64,000 nt of DNA from Streptococcus cuniculi (GTDB lineage Bacteria > Bacillota > Bacilli > Lactobacillales > Streptococcaceae), in assembly GCF_004570575.1 (NCBI RefSeq), contig NZ_SPPD01000011.1:1-64000 (forward strand), in the 5' to 3' direction. The position numbers and the translations under genes are program-made. Of the stretch, positions 33,974 to 42,437 are shown in pieces (position 1 is the first letter of the stretch; each line of letters opens with the position of its first letter). Under the pieces are notes generated by a model, which did not search any database, had not been told where the DNA came from, and saw only the letters and a program-made list of their open reading frames with translations.

Positions 33974-36353
33974 ATGGCAGTAGCAGATGAAAAATACAAT
34001 TGGTTATCAAATCAAGTATATTGGGTTGATAAATTAAAGCAAAATAAAGATTATTCTTTGAAAGAAGGAAAAACTTATCCTTATAACTCAAAGGATGAAA
34101 GCTTAGGTCAATTCCGAGTTCTCAAAGTAGCAGATAACAAATCTAACGGTATGCAGGCAATGGCAGTTGCGCCTGTTGTGAATGGAGTTGTGGACTACGA
34201 CAATATTACAATTGCTTACGCAGGAACAAACTTTAGCGACCCAAATGATCGTCGTACGGATCTGGAGAATGTCATACAAGGACGCGAGGGATTAACCGCA
34301 GATTTTCGAAGTATAGAGAACATAGATAGTCAAGTAGATACGGCTTTAGAGTTTGCAGCAGATATCCAAAAGGAATATCCTCAAGCCACGCTCTCTACAA
34401 CAGGGCATTCTCTAGGAGGTTATCTTGCTCTCTTAGTTGCGGTAAAAAAACAAGTGGGCTTCAACAGCCTTTAATGGACCAAGTCCCGATAATATGTTGA
34501 CAAAAGAAGAAATTGCTTGGGCTAAAGAGCATACGGATATCCTTATCAATTATCGCAATACGAAAGACTGGCTGGGCAATTATGGTGGAGATCCGTTGGG
34601 GATTGCACGCTATGTGGATCCCTATAAGGACGCAGGACTATTTGATATTTTATATTATCATGGACTTTCAACATGGAAATTTGATAAGCACGGTAATCTT
34701 ATTGACAAATACGGTCTCGTTGTGGATCGCCAGAATTATCGAGCAGGGGTTGATATTGATGGAGACGGGGTGGAGGATATCCATCTGGATCCTGATAAGG
34801 TTGACCCGAGGAACCTGTTTCTCGCCAGTAGCAAGCTCGATCGGGCAGGCGGTCGAACGATTAATGTCAATCCAGATAGTCTAAGAATGCTCTCGAGTAA
34901 TCTAAGGATGTTAGCCCTGACGGATATTCCAGCCATGATTCGAGCGTGTCAGCTCTGCCAAGAGAAAAATGCCAATATCCAAGGAGATTTTGAGACACGA
35001 AAGCAGAGGGTGGAAGAAAGTATTGTCCAGCGTTTTAAGGGAACAAGGCTAACCGAGGTCTTCTACCGACTTCACGACTCTCTTGGTCAGATGCTGAATA
35101 AAAAGACAATCTTTGAAGACCTATCGTCTCCTCGCACCCTGACCAATACGTTTTCAGACCCAGCTTATATTGAGAGCGGTGCCTACTTGGAACTTTCTGC
35201 CTACAATAGTATGCTGTCTCGGCTTGCGGAAAATAGTAGACATCTGGCACAGCAATTGAATGATGAGAAACGGGGCGGATTCCAGAATGGCTCTCCCCTC
35301 AATCCAACCCCAACTGCCCTCAAGTCCTCTATGGTTTTGGAAGACACAGCCGAGAGGCTCAAAAAGAAGAGTGAAAGCATCTTTGAGGGGACAGGATTAC
35401 GGGAAGGAAAACCAGACGGTATTAGCCAATCCTTAACAGAAGTCTTGGAAGTAGAGCAAAAAAATCTTAAGGAACTGCAGACGGCAGTCGAAAACGTATC
35501 GCGCCTAACCTTGAGTTTAGCCAATAACTTTAAAGCGATGGATGATTGGTTGCAAGGTCAACTGTCCAGTGGCAGTGGTATGGCAGGTTTTTCCGTCCAG
35601 CATGTGCCAGCTTCTTATCAGGCTTATCTGGAAGAGTCGGCTATTTTTGATGATGTGAAAGATGTCTTACAGGCCTTTGATCAGCAAGTAGAAGAACGCA
35701 GTAATCAGTATGCCAAGGAGGTGGCAGTTGCCTTTTCAGAAGCCTTTCAACAAGTTCAATATTCTTTAGAGAGATGGACGGAGCAATTGTTGCCCTTTCA
35801 GCATACGGTGGATGCGGTGCAATCCTCTTTTGACATCAGGATCTATGTCGATAAGAAACAGATGGTAGATGATAAGACAAGGGTCACGCGGACTTACTGG
35901 GGTCAATTAGTGGAATTATATGATACCACCACTTCAGCAGCCATTCTTTCTGCCCAGCAAGAACTCCCACCCCTCACAGACAATGTGATAGGAGCACTTG
36001 AGGTGATCCGTTCTGCTAAAAGTGACCTGCAAAATCTAAAACCTCAATTAAAGGCAATCATTGAGGAAGGGGTCTATACTGCCTTTGATCTGGACGAGAT
36101 TATTGCCAATCATAAAATAATCAAAAGTTATAGCAGTCGTATCCTGCAGGAGCTAGACTATGTAATCACAACAATCTCCAGTCAAATGACAGGTCAAGCC
36201 ATTACAAGCCTGTCAGAACAGCTAGGAAAGGTTCGCCAATTGATCAGCTATTTCAATCAATTGGTCGGAGACTGTTTCGGCGACCAAGATGGAGGAGAAA
36301 CCCTACCAAGCGGTGTCTTAGAATCCAAGGCTTATCAATTCTCAAAACGTTAA
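33974..36353 (+). pseudogene. TslA-like lipase with C-terminal helical (reverse LXG-like) domain, frameshifted
   Basis: The N-terminal part is an alpha/beta-hydrolase of the lipase/Mbeg1 type with TIAYAGTNF and the nucleophile elbow TTGHSLGGYLAL. At A7 (34444-34450) the frame is lost; removing one A would join it to ASTAFNGPSPDNM and the open frame that runs to 36353. The C-terminal 500 residues are mostly helical and rich in Gln/Leu, resembling an LXG-type secretion domain placed at the C-terminus, as in S. aureus TslA. The intact product would be about 793 residues. ATG 33974 is better spaced from AGGAG than ATG 33971. No type VII secretion genes are in the window. As read, the toxin is split. 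Confidence 0.72.
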
Positions 36354-36388
36354 TACAAACGTTACTGTGTCAATCTTCAGCGGAGCTT

Positions 36389-36410
36389 TTTGGTTCAAGT
36401 TGGTTCAAAT
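36389..36410. repeat. Left attachment site of the integrated element
   Basis: The 22 bases from 36389 (TTTGGTTCAAGTTGGTTCAAAT, given in two halves: TTTGGTTCAAG and TTGGTTCAAAT) match 49291-49312 with one mismatch. The core is a doubled TTGGTTCAA. It overlaps the 3' end of the integrase gene, the usual place for such a site. Confidence 0.8.
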
Positions 36411-37460
36411 TGTTTCGCTGCTTAGAGAAGATAATAAATTTAAGGCATCGGCATCTTGCTGGTGCTTTTTTTCTGGCATTAGCTCTAAGTAATAGTTTTG
36501 TGTAGTTTGAATATTGCAGTGTCCAAGTCGTTTGGATACATAAACAATATCAATTCCTTTTGAGAACAAAAATGATGCATGAGTGTCTCGTAAACCATGA
36601 AAGGTTGTTTCGGGGATATCTAATTGCTTGAGTAGACGTTTCAAGCGATAAGCCTGTTTGAAGTTATCAGTATCAAAAATATATCCATTAGATTTGACCG
36701 GAATTTTTTGTAACAGCTTATAGATTTCTGGGTTGATACTGACATCTCGTTTGGAGTTTTTTGTTTTTAAGGAAGTATCGGCTGAAGTCGGACTAATAGA
36801 GCGTCTTACTTGAATACCATATTCAAATATGTCTTCTGGTCTAATTCCCAGTAATTCTCCACGTCTCATCCCTGTTTCAAGTGCTAAGAGAGTTAAAATA
36901 TTAAATTCATCTTCTGTATTATTTAATAAATAACTTCTAAGTTTACTCAAATGAGTAATGGAAAGGGCCTTGTTTCTTTTTGGGGTTTGCTGCCCTCGTG
37001 CTTTTACTAGAGAAAGAAAATCAGTGTGAATATACCCTTTCGCATAGGCGTATCGGAGAGATGTTTTGATTTTTAAAAGTAGCTCATGTGTAGTCTTTTT
37101 AGAGTGCGTTTTGCTAAAATGGTCGATTTTCTTCTGAACAACAACATCATTCAGGTTTTTTAGCTTAATATTTTTAAACAATATCTTTATTTCTTTAAGT
37201 GCCCGTTCATAGTTGTAGAACGTCGATTCTCGAACATCTTTTTGTTTGATAACATAGAGCCAGTTTTCAAAAAACTCTGGGAAATAAACTTCTCTGTTTG
37301 AGAGTTGCTTTCCTTTTCCTTTCTCTAATTCCATCTCTAAAGCCCATAACTCCGCTTCTGATTTCGTTTTGAAAGTTTGGATTAACTTTTTATGTTGTCC
37401 GTACTTATATAATGAAATTTGTACTTTATATTTTTTACCTACCTTTGTAATACTAGCCAT
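36405..37460 (-). CDS. Tyrosine recombinase (integrase)
   Basis: This 351-residue integrase excises and inserts the element by site-specific recombination. An N-terminal arm-binding domain (KYKVQISLYKYGQHKKLIQTF) is followed by a SAM-like domain and a catalytic domain with Arg in ETGMRRGELLG, HGLRDTHASF, GHCNIQTTQNYY (the His and the nucleophilic Tyr in NYYLEL). Its stop codon lies inside the left attachment repeat. Confidence 0.93.
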   Translation of the reverse strand: MASITKVGKKYKVQISLYKYGQHKKLIQTFKTKSEAELWALEMELEKGKGKQLSNREVYFPEFFENWLYVIKQKDVRESTFYNYERALKEIKILFKNIKLKNLNDVVVQKKIDHFSKTHSKKTTHELLLKIKTSLRYAYAKGYIHTDFLSLVKARGQQTPKRNKALSITHLSKLRSYLLNNTEDEFNILTLLALETGMRRGELLGIRPEDIFEYGIQVRRSISPTSADTSLKTKNSKRDVSINPEIYKLLQKIPVKSNGYIFDTDNFKQAYRLKRLLKQLDIPETTFHGLRDTHASFLFSKGIDIVYVSKRLGHCNIQTTQNYYLELMPEKKHQQDADALNLLSSLSSETI

Positions 37461-37560
37461 TGTTCAATCCTTCTTTCTAAAAAAGATTGATAAACTACAT
37501 CTGAATACAAGTATATTATACCTGGTTTTTTAGTAGTTATCAATTCTTTTCTTTTAACAA

Positions 37561-37734
37561 TTAAACTAATTTTTTATTTACGAAATTTATCAATTCTTTA
37601 CGGGTATATCGCTCTCGACTTCCAATCATGAACCGTTTGAATTGGTCATCAGCTCTGAAAATTTTGTCAAATGACTTGGGGTCAATACCTAGAAAGTCAG
37701 ACGCCTGTTGTCTTGTTAATAGATAGTTATTCAT
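37561..37734 (-). CDS. Excisionase-like small DNA-binding protein
   Basis: A 57-codon gene whose start overlaps the end of the rep gene by eight bases. The protein MNNYLLTRQQASDFLGIDP then RERYTRKELINFV looks like a winged/MerR-like helix-turn-helix of the excisionase type. It lies directly upstream of the integrase gene in the same direction, the normal position for an Xis. Function is inferred from size, fold and place. Confidence 0.7.
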   Translation of the reverse strand: MNNYLLTRQQASDFLGIDPKSFDKIFRADDQFKRFMIGSRERYTRKELINFVNKKLV

Positions 37735-38914
37735 TCTCATCTGTAGTTCTCACCTCGTTTAATGCTTTTAATAGTTGAAAACTAATATCTGTATCATGGT
37801 AGTTATCAACTGTATCAAGGGTATAAAAAGGATTATCTATAGTTCGTTCACAGTCTTTAACAAATACCTTTAGAAGGGGCTCAAAAGCATAAAAAATAAT
37901 TTCTTTTTCCTCAACCTCCGCTACAACTCTTATACGTCGTAACAACTGACTAGCTCTATCAATCGTGTTGTTAATTCGTCCGTGTTTAGACATTTCATTA
38001 AAAAAATCAGAAGGTGAATAAGGTGTTGTGACAATATATACATTCGCAACCAGAGGCTTATCAAAATATCTACTACTTGCCATTGCCTGATTGTTATAAG
38101 GGTCAAATATCTTTAATAGGTCAGCATATTCAAAAAGATTGGGACGTAATTCGTCTAAAATAACGACATGCTCCATATTGTAACGCTGGAAAGGGTCACG
38201 GCTTGAACCTGTGATAAAATAGTGTTGGTCATATTGATTTGCATAGTGCCTTGCTAGGCGAGTTTTGCCAGTTCCAGTCTGTCCAAACAGCCAAATAACT
38301 GTCACAGGTTCTTGTTTTTCTCTCATCTCTTGTCTCCAAGCCTCAGCCCTTATCTCAAGAGACTTGATGTATACAGCTTCTATCTTAGGTTTAGCTTTTG
38401 CATACTGTGAACCTGTTAACTGCTGCTCAATTTCTTCTTTTGTGATTTGACCTGCATAGAGTAAATCTAAATAATTATTGATAACAGTAGTATCGTTAAT
38501 TTTTTGATGCCTATTGACATGATTTTCTATTTTTTCTAGCAACTCAATATAGTCAAAATTAGCTATTACCTCTTTAGGCTCATATAAATGTTTATTTAAA
38601 ACAGATGTTGTATGATGTACTAAGTAGGAATAAGCATTGTTAACACTGCCATTCCATTTTTCAAAACAATTCTGAGGTTGGTCAATCAGTTTTGCTAGAT
38701 TCGCCATACTTCGTGCATTCTCAAATTGCAAGACGATATGAACATGAGGCTCTACTAATTCATTGCTCTCATTCCTATCTTTATCATGGATAATCCCCGC
38801 AAATTTTTTGGGTGTTAATTTTTCACTAATATCCGTTAAAATATCTTGTAAATTTGAATGTTTCAGATATTTCAATTGTTGGACAAACATGACATTTTTA
38901 CATTTGGTATTCAA
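37727..38914 (-). CDS. Rep-like relaxase/replication initiator (Rep_2 plus SF3-type helicase)
   Basis: The 395-residue protein has an N-terminal HUH endonuclease with PHVHIVLQF and NAYSYLVHHT (catalytic Tyr region), and a C-terminal NTPase with Walker A GQTGTGKTRLAR and Walker B HVVILDEL. This PF01719-PF00910 pattern, shared with rolling-circle plasmid and CRESS-virus Reps, serves as relaxase in streptococcal mobilizable elements. The start is a TTG at 38914 behind AAAGGA; an internal ATG eight codons later lacks a ribosome site. A candidate origin lies upstream at 39086-39216. Confidence 0.82.
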   Translation of the reverse strand: MNTKCKNVMFVQQLKYLKHSNLQDILTDISEKLTPKKFAGIIHDKDRNESNELVEPHVHIVLQFENARSMANLAKLIDQPQNCFEKWNGSVNNAYSYLVHHTTSVLNKHLYEPKEVIANFDYIELLEKIENHVNRHQKINDTTVINNYLDLLYAGQITKEEIEQQLTGSQYAKAKPKIEAVYIKSLEIRAEAWRQEMREKQEPVTVIWLFGQTGTGKTRLARHYANQYDQHYFITGSSRDPFQRYNMEHVVILDELRPNLFEYADLLKIFDPYNNQAMASSRYFDKPLVANVYIVTTPYSPSDFFNEMSKHGRINNTIDRASQLLRRIRVVAEVEEKEIIFYAFEPLLKVFVKDCERTIDNPFYTLDTVDNYHDTDISFQLLKALNEVRTTDENE

Positions 38915-38974
38915 ATGGTCTTACCGTCCTTTCTCTTATGTATGTTCTTATCATATCAAAGAAAAGAAGCACGA

Positions 38975-39014
38975 ATTTTATCTATTTTTAAAAAGATTTT
39001 TGGAAAAACGATAA
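38975..39014 (-). promoter_or_regulatory. 40-bp element repeat, copy 3 (upstream of rep)
   Basis: Shares TTTTATCTATTTTTAA and GAAAAAnGATAA with copies at 41357 and 41507, same orientation. On the minus strand a TATGAT -10 follows and the rep start lies 61 bases away. Confidence 0.55.
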
Positions 39015-39085
39015 AGTAAGATTTTTATAGTCTATTTAAAATATTGTTAAAAGAAGCAAAGACAGGTAAGTATAAAATTGGAACC

Positions 39086-39216
39086 GATGGAACTAAATTT
39101 ATTGGTAACAATAACAAGCCCTGTTACCAATCAGTGAGGTGAGAAATAGCAGATGGAACTAAAACTGTTGAAAACTCTTGGGGCTTTTGCTTCAAAGCAA
39201 GCCCCAAGTTTTCAAC
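39086..39216. other. Candidate oriT/replication origin of the element
   Basis: In the gap upstream of rep, two 12-bp direct repeats GATGGAACTAAA (39086-39097, 39152-39163) flank a perfect inverted repeat TTGGTAACA/TGTTACCAA (39102-39110, 39122-39130). A long hairpin follows with arms GTTGAAAACT (39167-39176) and AGTTTTCAAC (39207-39216) and inner TGGGGCTT/AAGCCCCA. Repeats beside inverted repeats next to a relaxase gene suggest an origin. The large hairpin could instead end transcription of the gene at 39223. The rest of 38915-39222 holds only the copy 3 element. Confidence 0.5.
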
Positions 39217-39222
39217 GATATT

Positions 39223-39804
39223 CTATAGTATACCACCTAAACAGATATAATATTTACCATCTTTTTTGAATGGAGAAAATTTATAATCTGGATATTCATT
39301 CGCAACATAGTCTCTGATTTTTGGTAACATTTTAGTGAGCAAATCAGTTACTTGTACGGTAGCTGGTGCTTTGATGAGGATAAGACATTCAGAATAGTCC
39401 AAATCCACATAGCAATGCTTAAGAAGTTTATTGTACTGTTTGTATATTTTAGATGATTGTTTACTCTCCCGTAAATCTTCTTTTGAGTCTTCGAGTCTCA
39501 TGAATTTTCTAAGCTTATAGGTAGCTAGAAATGATTTAAACCAATTGAACAGACCATCGTATAATATTCTATTCACAATATTGATTGTAATAAGAATCAT
39601 AAATGTAAGAAGTAGAATAGCTAGCACTAGTCCGGCAGTTATTTTAAGCCAGAAAATAATCAACGCTACAAATTCTAAATAAGGAATATTGAGACTCTGG
39701 ATTGTTTTTAACAGAACGGATAGCCCAAAATCAAAAACGATTATTAAAATACCAAAGGCAAATACGTTCACAAGTTTATTTATTGTTTTTGTAAATAATG
39801 TCAT
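39223..39804 (-). CDS. Membrane protein of the mobilizable element, function unknown
   Basis: A 193-residue protein with two to three hydrophobic segments in the first 80 residues and a soluble C-terminal half (LILIKAPATVQVTDLLTKML). It overlaps the coupling-protein gene by four bases (ATGA), so both probably act together, for instance as a membrane anchor for the ATPase. I do not recognise a named family. Confidence 0.7.
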   Translation of the reverse strand: MTLFTKTINKLVNVFAFGILIIVFDFGLSVLLKTIQSLNIPYLEFVALIIFWLKITAGLVLAILLLTFMILITINIVNRILYDGLFNWFKSFLATYKLRKFMRLEDSKEDLRESKQSSKIYKQYNKLLKHCYVDLDYSECLILIKAPATVQVTDLLTKMLPKIRDYVANEYPDYKFSPFKKDGKYYICLGGIL

Positions 39805-40889
39805 AAAACATTCCCTCCGTTAAATGAATAAGTGGGTGTGAGTAGTGGCAATATCTGATGGGGCGAATCGCTATCAATTATCTGGACAAGTCCTGTCCCT
39901 TGTCCAGTAGGAATGACTAGTCCTGTAACATCAAAATCTGGAAATAAAAATTGTGTAGTTCTTGAATTGACGATGCCCACCTGTATTAGGACAGTAGCCT
40001 GATCTCTTACAGAAGTTGGGATGGTTTGATGGTCGAACCGCTGGCTAACTAGAATTAAACCGACTTTAGTTGCTCGACCTAATAGAGCAATCTGGCTAAT
40101 AAGAGAGAAAAATATCTCTTTCAACTGCTTAGGAATACCTTCAGTTAGAGCCATCACCTCATCGATAATGATCGTATATCGTTTAAAAGACTGTTGAGGA
40201 TTGTCATATAGTTGCTGTTGTCGTTTGTGAATGAGGTCGACTGCTAGACTCAAACTATTGTTGATTTGTGTAATAAAATCCGATTTAGAGCGATTAGAAT
40301 GTGGTGCAATCACCCCAACATTGTTTTCGCGACACCACCGACTAGGTGCATCAAACTTTGGGTCTACAACAACTAAATCAGACCGAAGTTTCAGCATTTC
40401 TAAAAGATAGGTCAAACAATATGATTTACCAGAGCCGCTATTTCCACTGATAATAATGGTAGTCATTTTATCTATGTTTATATTTGCAATCCCATCTGCC
40501 ATGAGAGGAATTCGGCTACTCCCTGCAAGTTGATGCGAATACAACCTTAGGTCGTTGATAATAAGACGCTTTGGAACTCCATCTATCCACGGAAATTCAA
40601 ATGCTCGGCTTCTATGAATATCATCAATACCCGTTTGTACAATGCGTGCAGCATTCTGTTTTAATACAGTTTTATACGGATAACTCGCAACAGATGTAAT
40701 AGTATAAATTTTTTGGTAAAGTTCCTCAGTAAGCACAAAGCCAGCTGGAATGAATGGAATAAATAACATCCCATTATCTGATATCTTTATATCAAAACTA
40801 TGATTATATGAATTTTCTGCATCTAACGCTAACCCCATATTTAGAGATTGTGTTAAATGATGTTTTAAAATTTCATGACTTATAGTCAT
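39801..40889 (-). CDS. FtsK/TcpA-like DNA translocase (coupling protein)
   Basis: The 362-residue ATPase has Walker A SGNSGSGKSYCL, VVVDPKFDAP, Walker B YTIIIDEVMAL and LVSQRFDHQ, the pattern of FtsK/SpoIIIE-type coupling proteins (TcpA) that bring relaxase-bound DNA to a conjugation channel. It lacks long N-terminal membrane segments; the neighbouring membrane protein may supply them. A frame open from 40943 is rejected because AAAGAGGTG lies just before ATG 40889. Confidence 0.82.
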   Translation of the reverse strand: MTISHEILKHHLTQSLNMGLALDAENSYNHSFDIKISDNGMLFIPFIPAGFVLTEELYQKIYTITSVASYPYKTVLKQNAARIVQTGIDDIHRSRAFEFPWIDGVPKRLIINDLRLYSHQLAGSSRIPLMADGIANINIDKMTTIIISGNSGSGKSYCLTYLLEMLKLRSDLVVVDPKFDAPSRWCRENNVGVIAPHSNRSKSDFITQINNSLSLAVDLIHKRQQQLYDNPQQSFKRYTIIIDEVMALTEGIPKQLKEIFFSLISQIALLGRATKVGLILVSQRFDHQTIPTSVRDQATVLIQVGIVNSRTTQFLFPDFDVTGLVIPTGQGTGLVQIIDSDSPHQILPLLTPTYSFNGGNVL

Positions 40890-40960
40890 TTTGCACCTCT
40901 TTCTCCCTGTATTGTGGCAGAGAAAATTTCTTCTCTGCCACAATACAGGATTATGTTATT

Positions 40961-41281
40961 TTAACTGACTGGAATGATATTTTTAGCTCGGAAATAGACA
41001 GTGTAGTTAACCACAACAGCTTCTAAATCCTCTAATGTGACTGGACTCAAAAATGCTGGCAACTTGATTTTGTTCTCAAATTTTACTTTGAATGGACCCG
41101 TGCCTTCTTGAACGAACCAAGCTGAGTACGCTATAATATTTCCAGTAGATTTACCATCTACATATTCATATCGAGCTTCTAACTCAATGCTAAGAGTATA
41201 AATAGGATTCTCTAACGAAACATAATCCAATGCAGTAGCTGTACTATAACCGCCTTTTTTAGTAAATGCCTTCATGAGCAT
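40961..41281 (-). CDS. Hypothetical protein of the mobilizable element
   Basis: A 106-residue soluble protein (start MLMKAFTKKGGYSTATALD; possibly ATG 41275 is used) with no signal peptide or membrane segment. AAAGAAGG precedes it. Small proteins of this type precede the FtsK-like gene in many streptococcal elements, but I cannot assign a function. Its promoter region contains the 40-bp element repeat copy 1. Confidence 0.65.
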   Translation of the reverse strand: MLMKAFTKKGGYSTATALDYVSLENPIYTLSIELEARYEYVDGKSTGNIIAYSAWFVQEGTGPFKVKFENKIKLPAFLSPVTLEDLEAVVVNYTVYFRAKNIIPVS

Positions 41282-41356
41282 TACCTTCTTTCTTTTGATT
41301 TTTTAGTAACATGGCCATGTTTACTATAATGTTATTATAATCTACATGTGAGATTG

Positions 41357-41398
41357 ATATTTTATCTATTTTGAAGAAAATACAGTGAAAAATGATAA
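41357..41398 (-). promoter_or_regulatory. 40-bp element repeat, copy 1
   Basis: ATATTTTATCTATT (41357) to AATGATAA (41398) matches copy 2 at about 37 of 42 positions. On the minus strand a TATAAT box follows and the gene start at 41281 lies 76 bases away. Confidence 0.6.
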
Positions 41399-41403
41399 AC
41401 TTT

Positions 41404-41430
41404 CTAGGGCAAGAATTTAGGCACTCTCAT
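41404..41430 (-). CDS. Mini-ORF of eight codons with strong ribosome site
   Basis: On the minus strand AAAGGAGG (41447-41440) stands nine bases before ATG 41430, which encodes MRVPKFLP and stops at TAG 41406-41404. A promoter-like TATAAT (41489-41484) and the 40-bp repeat copy 2 are at the same distances as for the true gene at 41281. It may be a leader peptide, or the start of a deleted gene. The rest of 41282-41635 holds the repeats, this ORF, a C8 tract (41549-41556) and the relE terminator. Confidence 0.4.
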   Translation of the reverse strand: MRVPKFLP

Positions 41431-41506
41431 AGCGAATGTCCTCCTTTCATTTTATTAAAGGATTAGCTAATCTTTATATTTAGATTATATATTAGTTTTT
41501 GACTTC

Positions 41507-41548
41507 ATATTTTATCTATTTTTAAGAAAGTATTGTGAAAAATGATAA
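41507..41548 (-). promoter_or_regulatory. 40-bp element repeat, copy 2
   Basis: Second direct copy (ATATTTTATCTATTT to AATGATAA), immediately next to a C8 tract. The mini-ORF start lies 76 bases further along the minus strand, the same distance as copy 1 to its gene. Confidence 0.6.
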
Positions 41549-41610
41549 CCCCCCCCACTTACAGAGGTGAGCAATAGCTACCTAAAATGTCATTGTTGTA
41601 TACGACTGTA

Positions 41611-41637
41611 ACAAAAAACGCCCTTTTAAAGGCGTTT
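41611..41637 (-). terminator. Terminator of relBE
   Basis: AAACGCC (41616-41622) and GGCGTTT (41631-41637) form a stem overlapping the relE stop. On the minus strand a T run follows. Confidence 0.75.
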
Positions 41638-41983
41638 ATTTTTTCTTAAATAGTCTGATATAGTCTTGCTTGCTATGGATAACGTTAGATACAAAAACGG
41701 CTTTTCTATCTTCTAAGATGTGATAAAAAGCGAGGTAGTCTCCTAAAACAATGCAACGGGTATTATAAGGTGGATAAATGGGTTTTCCTACTCTCTCGTC
41801 TGCGTTAAAACCTGCTTCTGGGAAAACTCCAAGGCGTTCCAGTCCGCAAAGAATATTGTTGATGGTGTTAGCTCCAGCCTGTTCTGAAAAGTATGTCATT
41901 TCAATGTAGCTTTTTATAGCTCTTAGCTGTTCTTGCACGGTTTCGGGAATAATAAGACTATAGAGTTTCTCATCGGATACCAA
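41636..41983 (-). CDS. relE: RelE/ParE-family toxin
   Basis: A 115-residue protein with the small RelE/ParE fold: IPETVQEQLRAIKSYIEM, ERLGVFPEAGF and a C-terminal VSNVIHSKQDYIRLF. RelE toxins cut mRNA on the ribosome, ParE toxins poison gyrase; sequence alone does not decide which. It overlaps the antitoxin gene by 14 bases. Such pairs stabilise mobile elements. Confidence 0.85.
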   Translation of the reverse strand: MVSDEKLYSLIIPETVQEQLRAIKSYIEMTYFSEQAGANTINNILCGLERLGVFPEAGFNADERVGKPIYPPYNTRCIVLGDYLAFYHILEDRKAVFVSNVIHSKQDYIRLFKKK

Positions 41984-42260
41984 GATTAGCCCTCACTTCA
42001 CTAGTGTTATACACCCGTCCCTGTTCTAAATCGTCAAAACTTTTTGCAATTTCAGCGCGTAAGTCTGCAAGTAATTTAGCCCGTTCTTTATCAGTATCAG
42101 TTTCAAAAGGTAAGGCTTTATTTTGTACGATATTTTCTAAAAATAAATTAAAGCTAGCTGTCATATCAAGGTTTTGGGCTGAGATAATGGCTTTAGCTTT
42201 TTCTAGTAAATCGCTGTTCGTTTTAAAGTTGACCTGCGTATTTTTTTCTAAAGTGTGCAT
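41970..42260 (-). CDS. relB: RelB/DinJ-family antitoxin
   Basis: The 96-residue antitoxin starts MHTLEKNTQVNFKTNSDLL, has a ribbon-helix-helix N-terminus (AQNLDMTASFNLFLENIV) typical of RelB/DinJ, and an acidic C-terminal toxin-binding tail. A good AAGGAGG lies upstream. It is the first gene of the pair, as is normal, and should autoregulate the operon. Confidence 0.87.
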   Translation of the reverse strand: MHTLEKNTQVNFKTNSDLLEKAKAIISAQNLDMTASFNLFLENIVQNKALPFETDTDKERAKLLADLRAEIAKSFDDLEQGRVYNTSEVRANLGIR

Positions 42261-42437
42261 AGTAGCACCTCCTTAAAGGTATTATAACACTTTAAACTAT
42301 ATTTGTATAGTCTCGTATATTCGGTCGTGTATATGTTTTTTATGTCTATACTGATATTTCCTCTGTATATAACCTTTTTAGTCCCTTTTCAAGGTTCAAT
42401 TCTTAGTATGATGGTTATTTCGTTAGCTACATCATGT

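Noticed and set aside
39086..39216. Riboswitch or tRNA-like RNA upstream of rep
   Set aside because: No riboswitch consensus or cloverleaf was seen; the pattern of direct and inverted repeats fits an origin better.
41549..41556. C8 tract as a phase-variation switch
   Set aside because: It is intergenic and short, and no promoter with clear spacing dependence could be shown; kept only as a remark.
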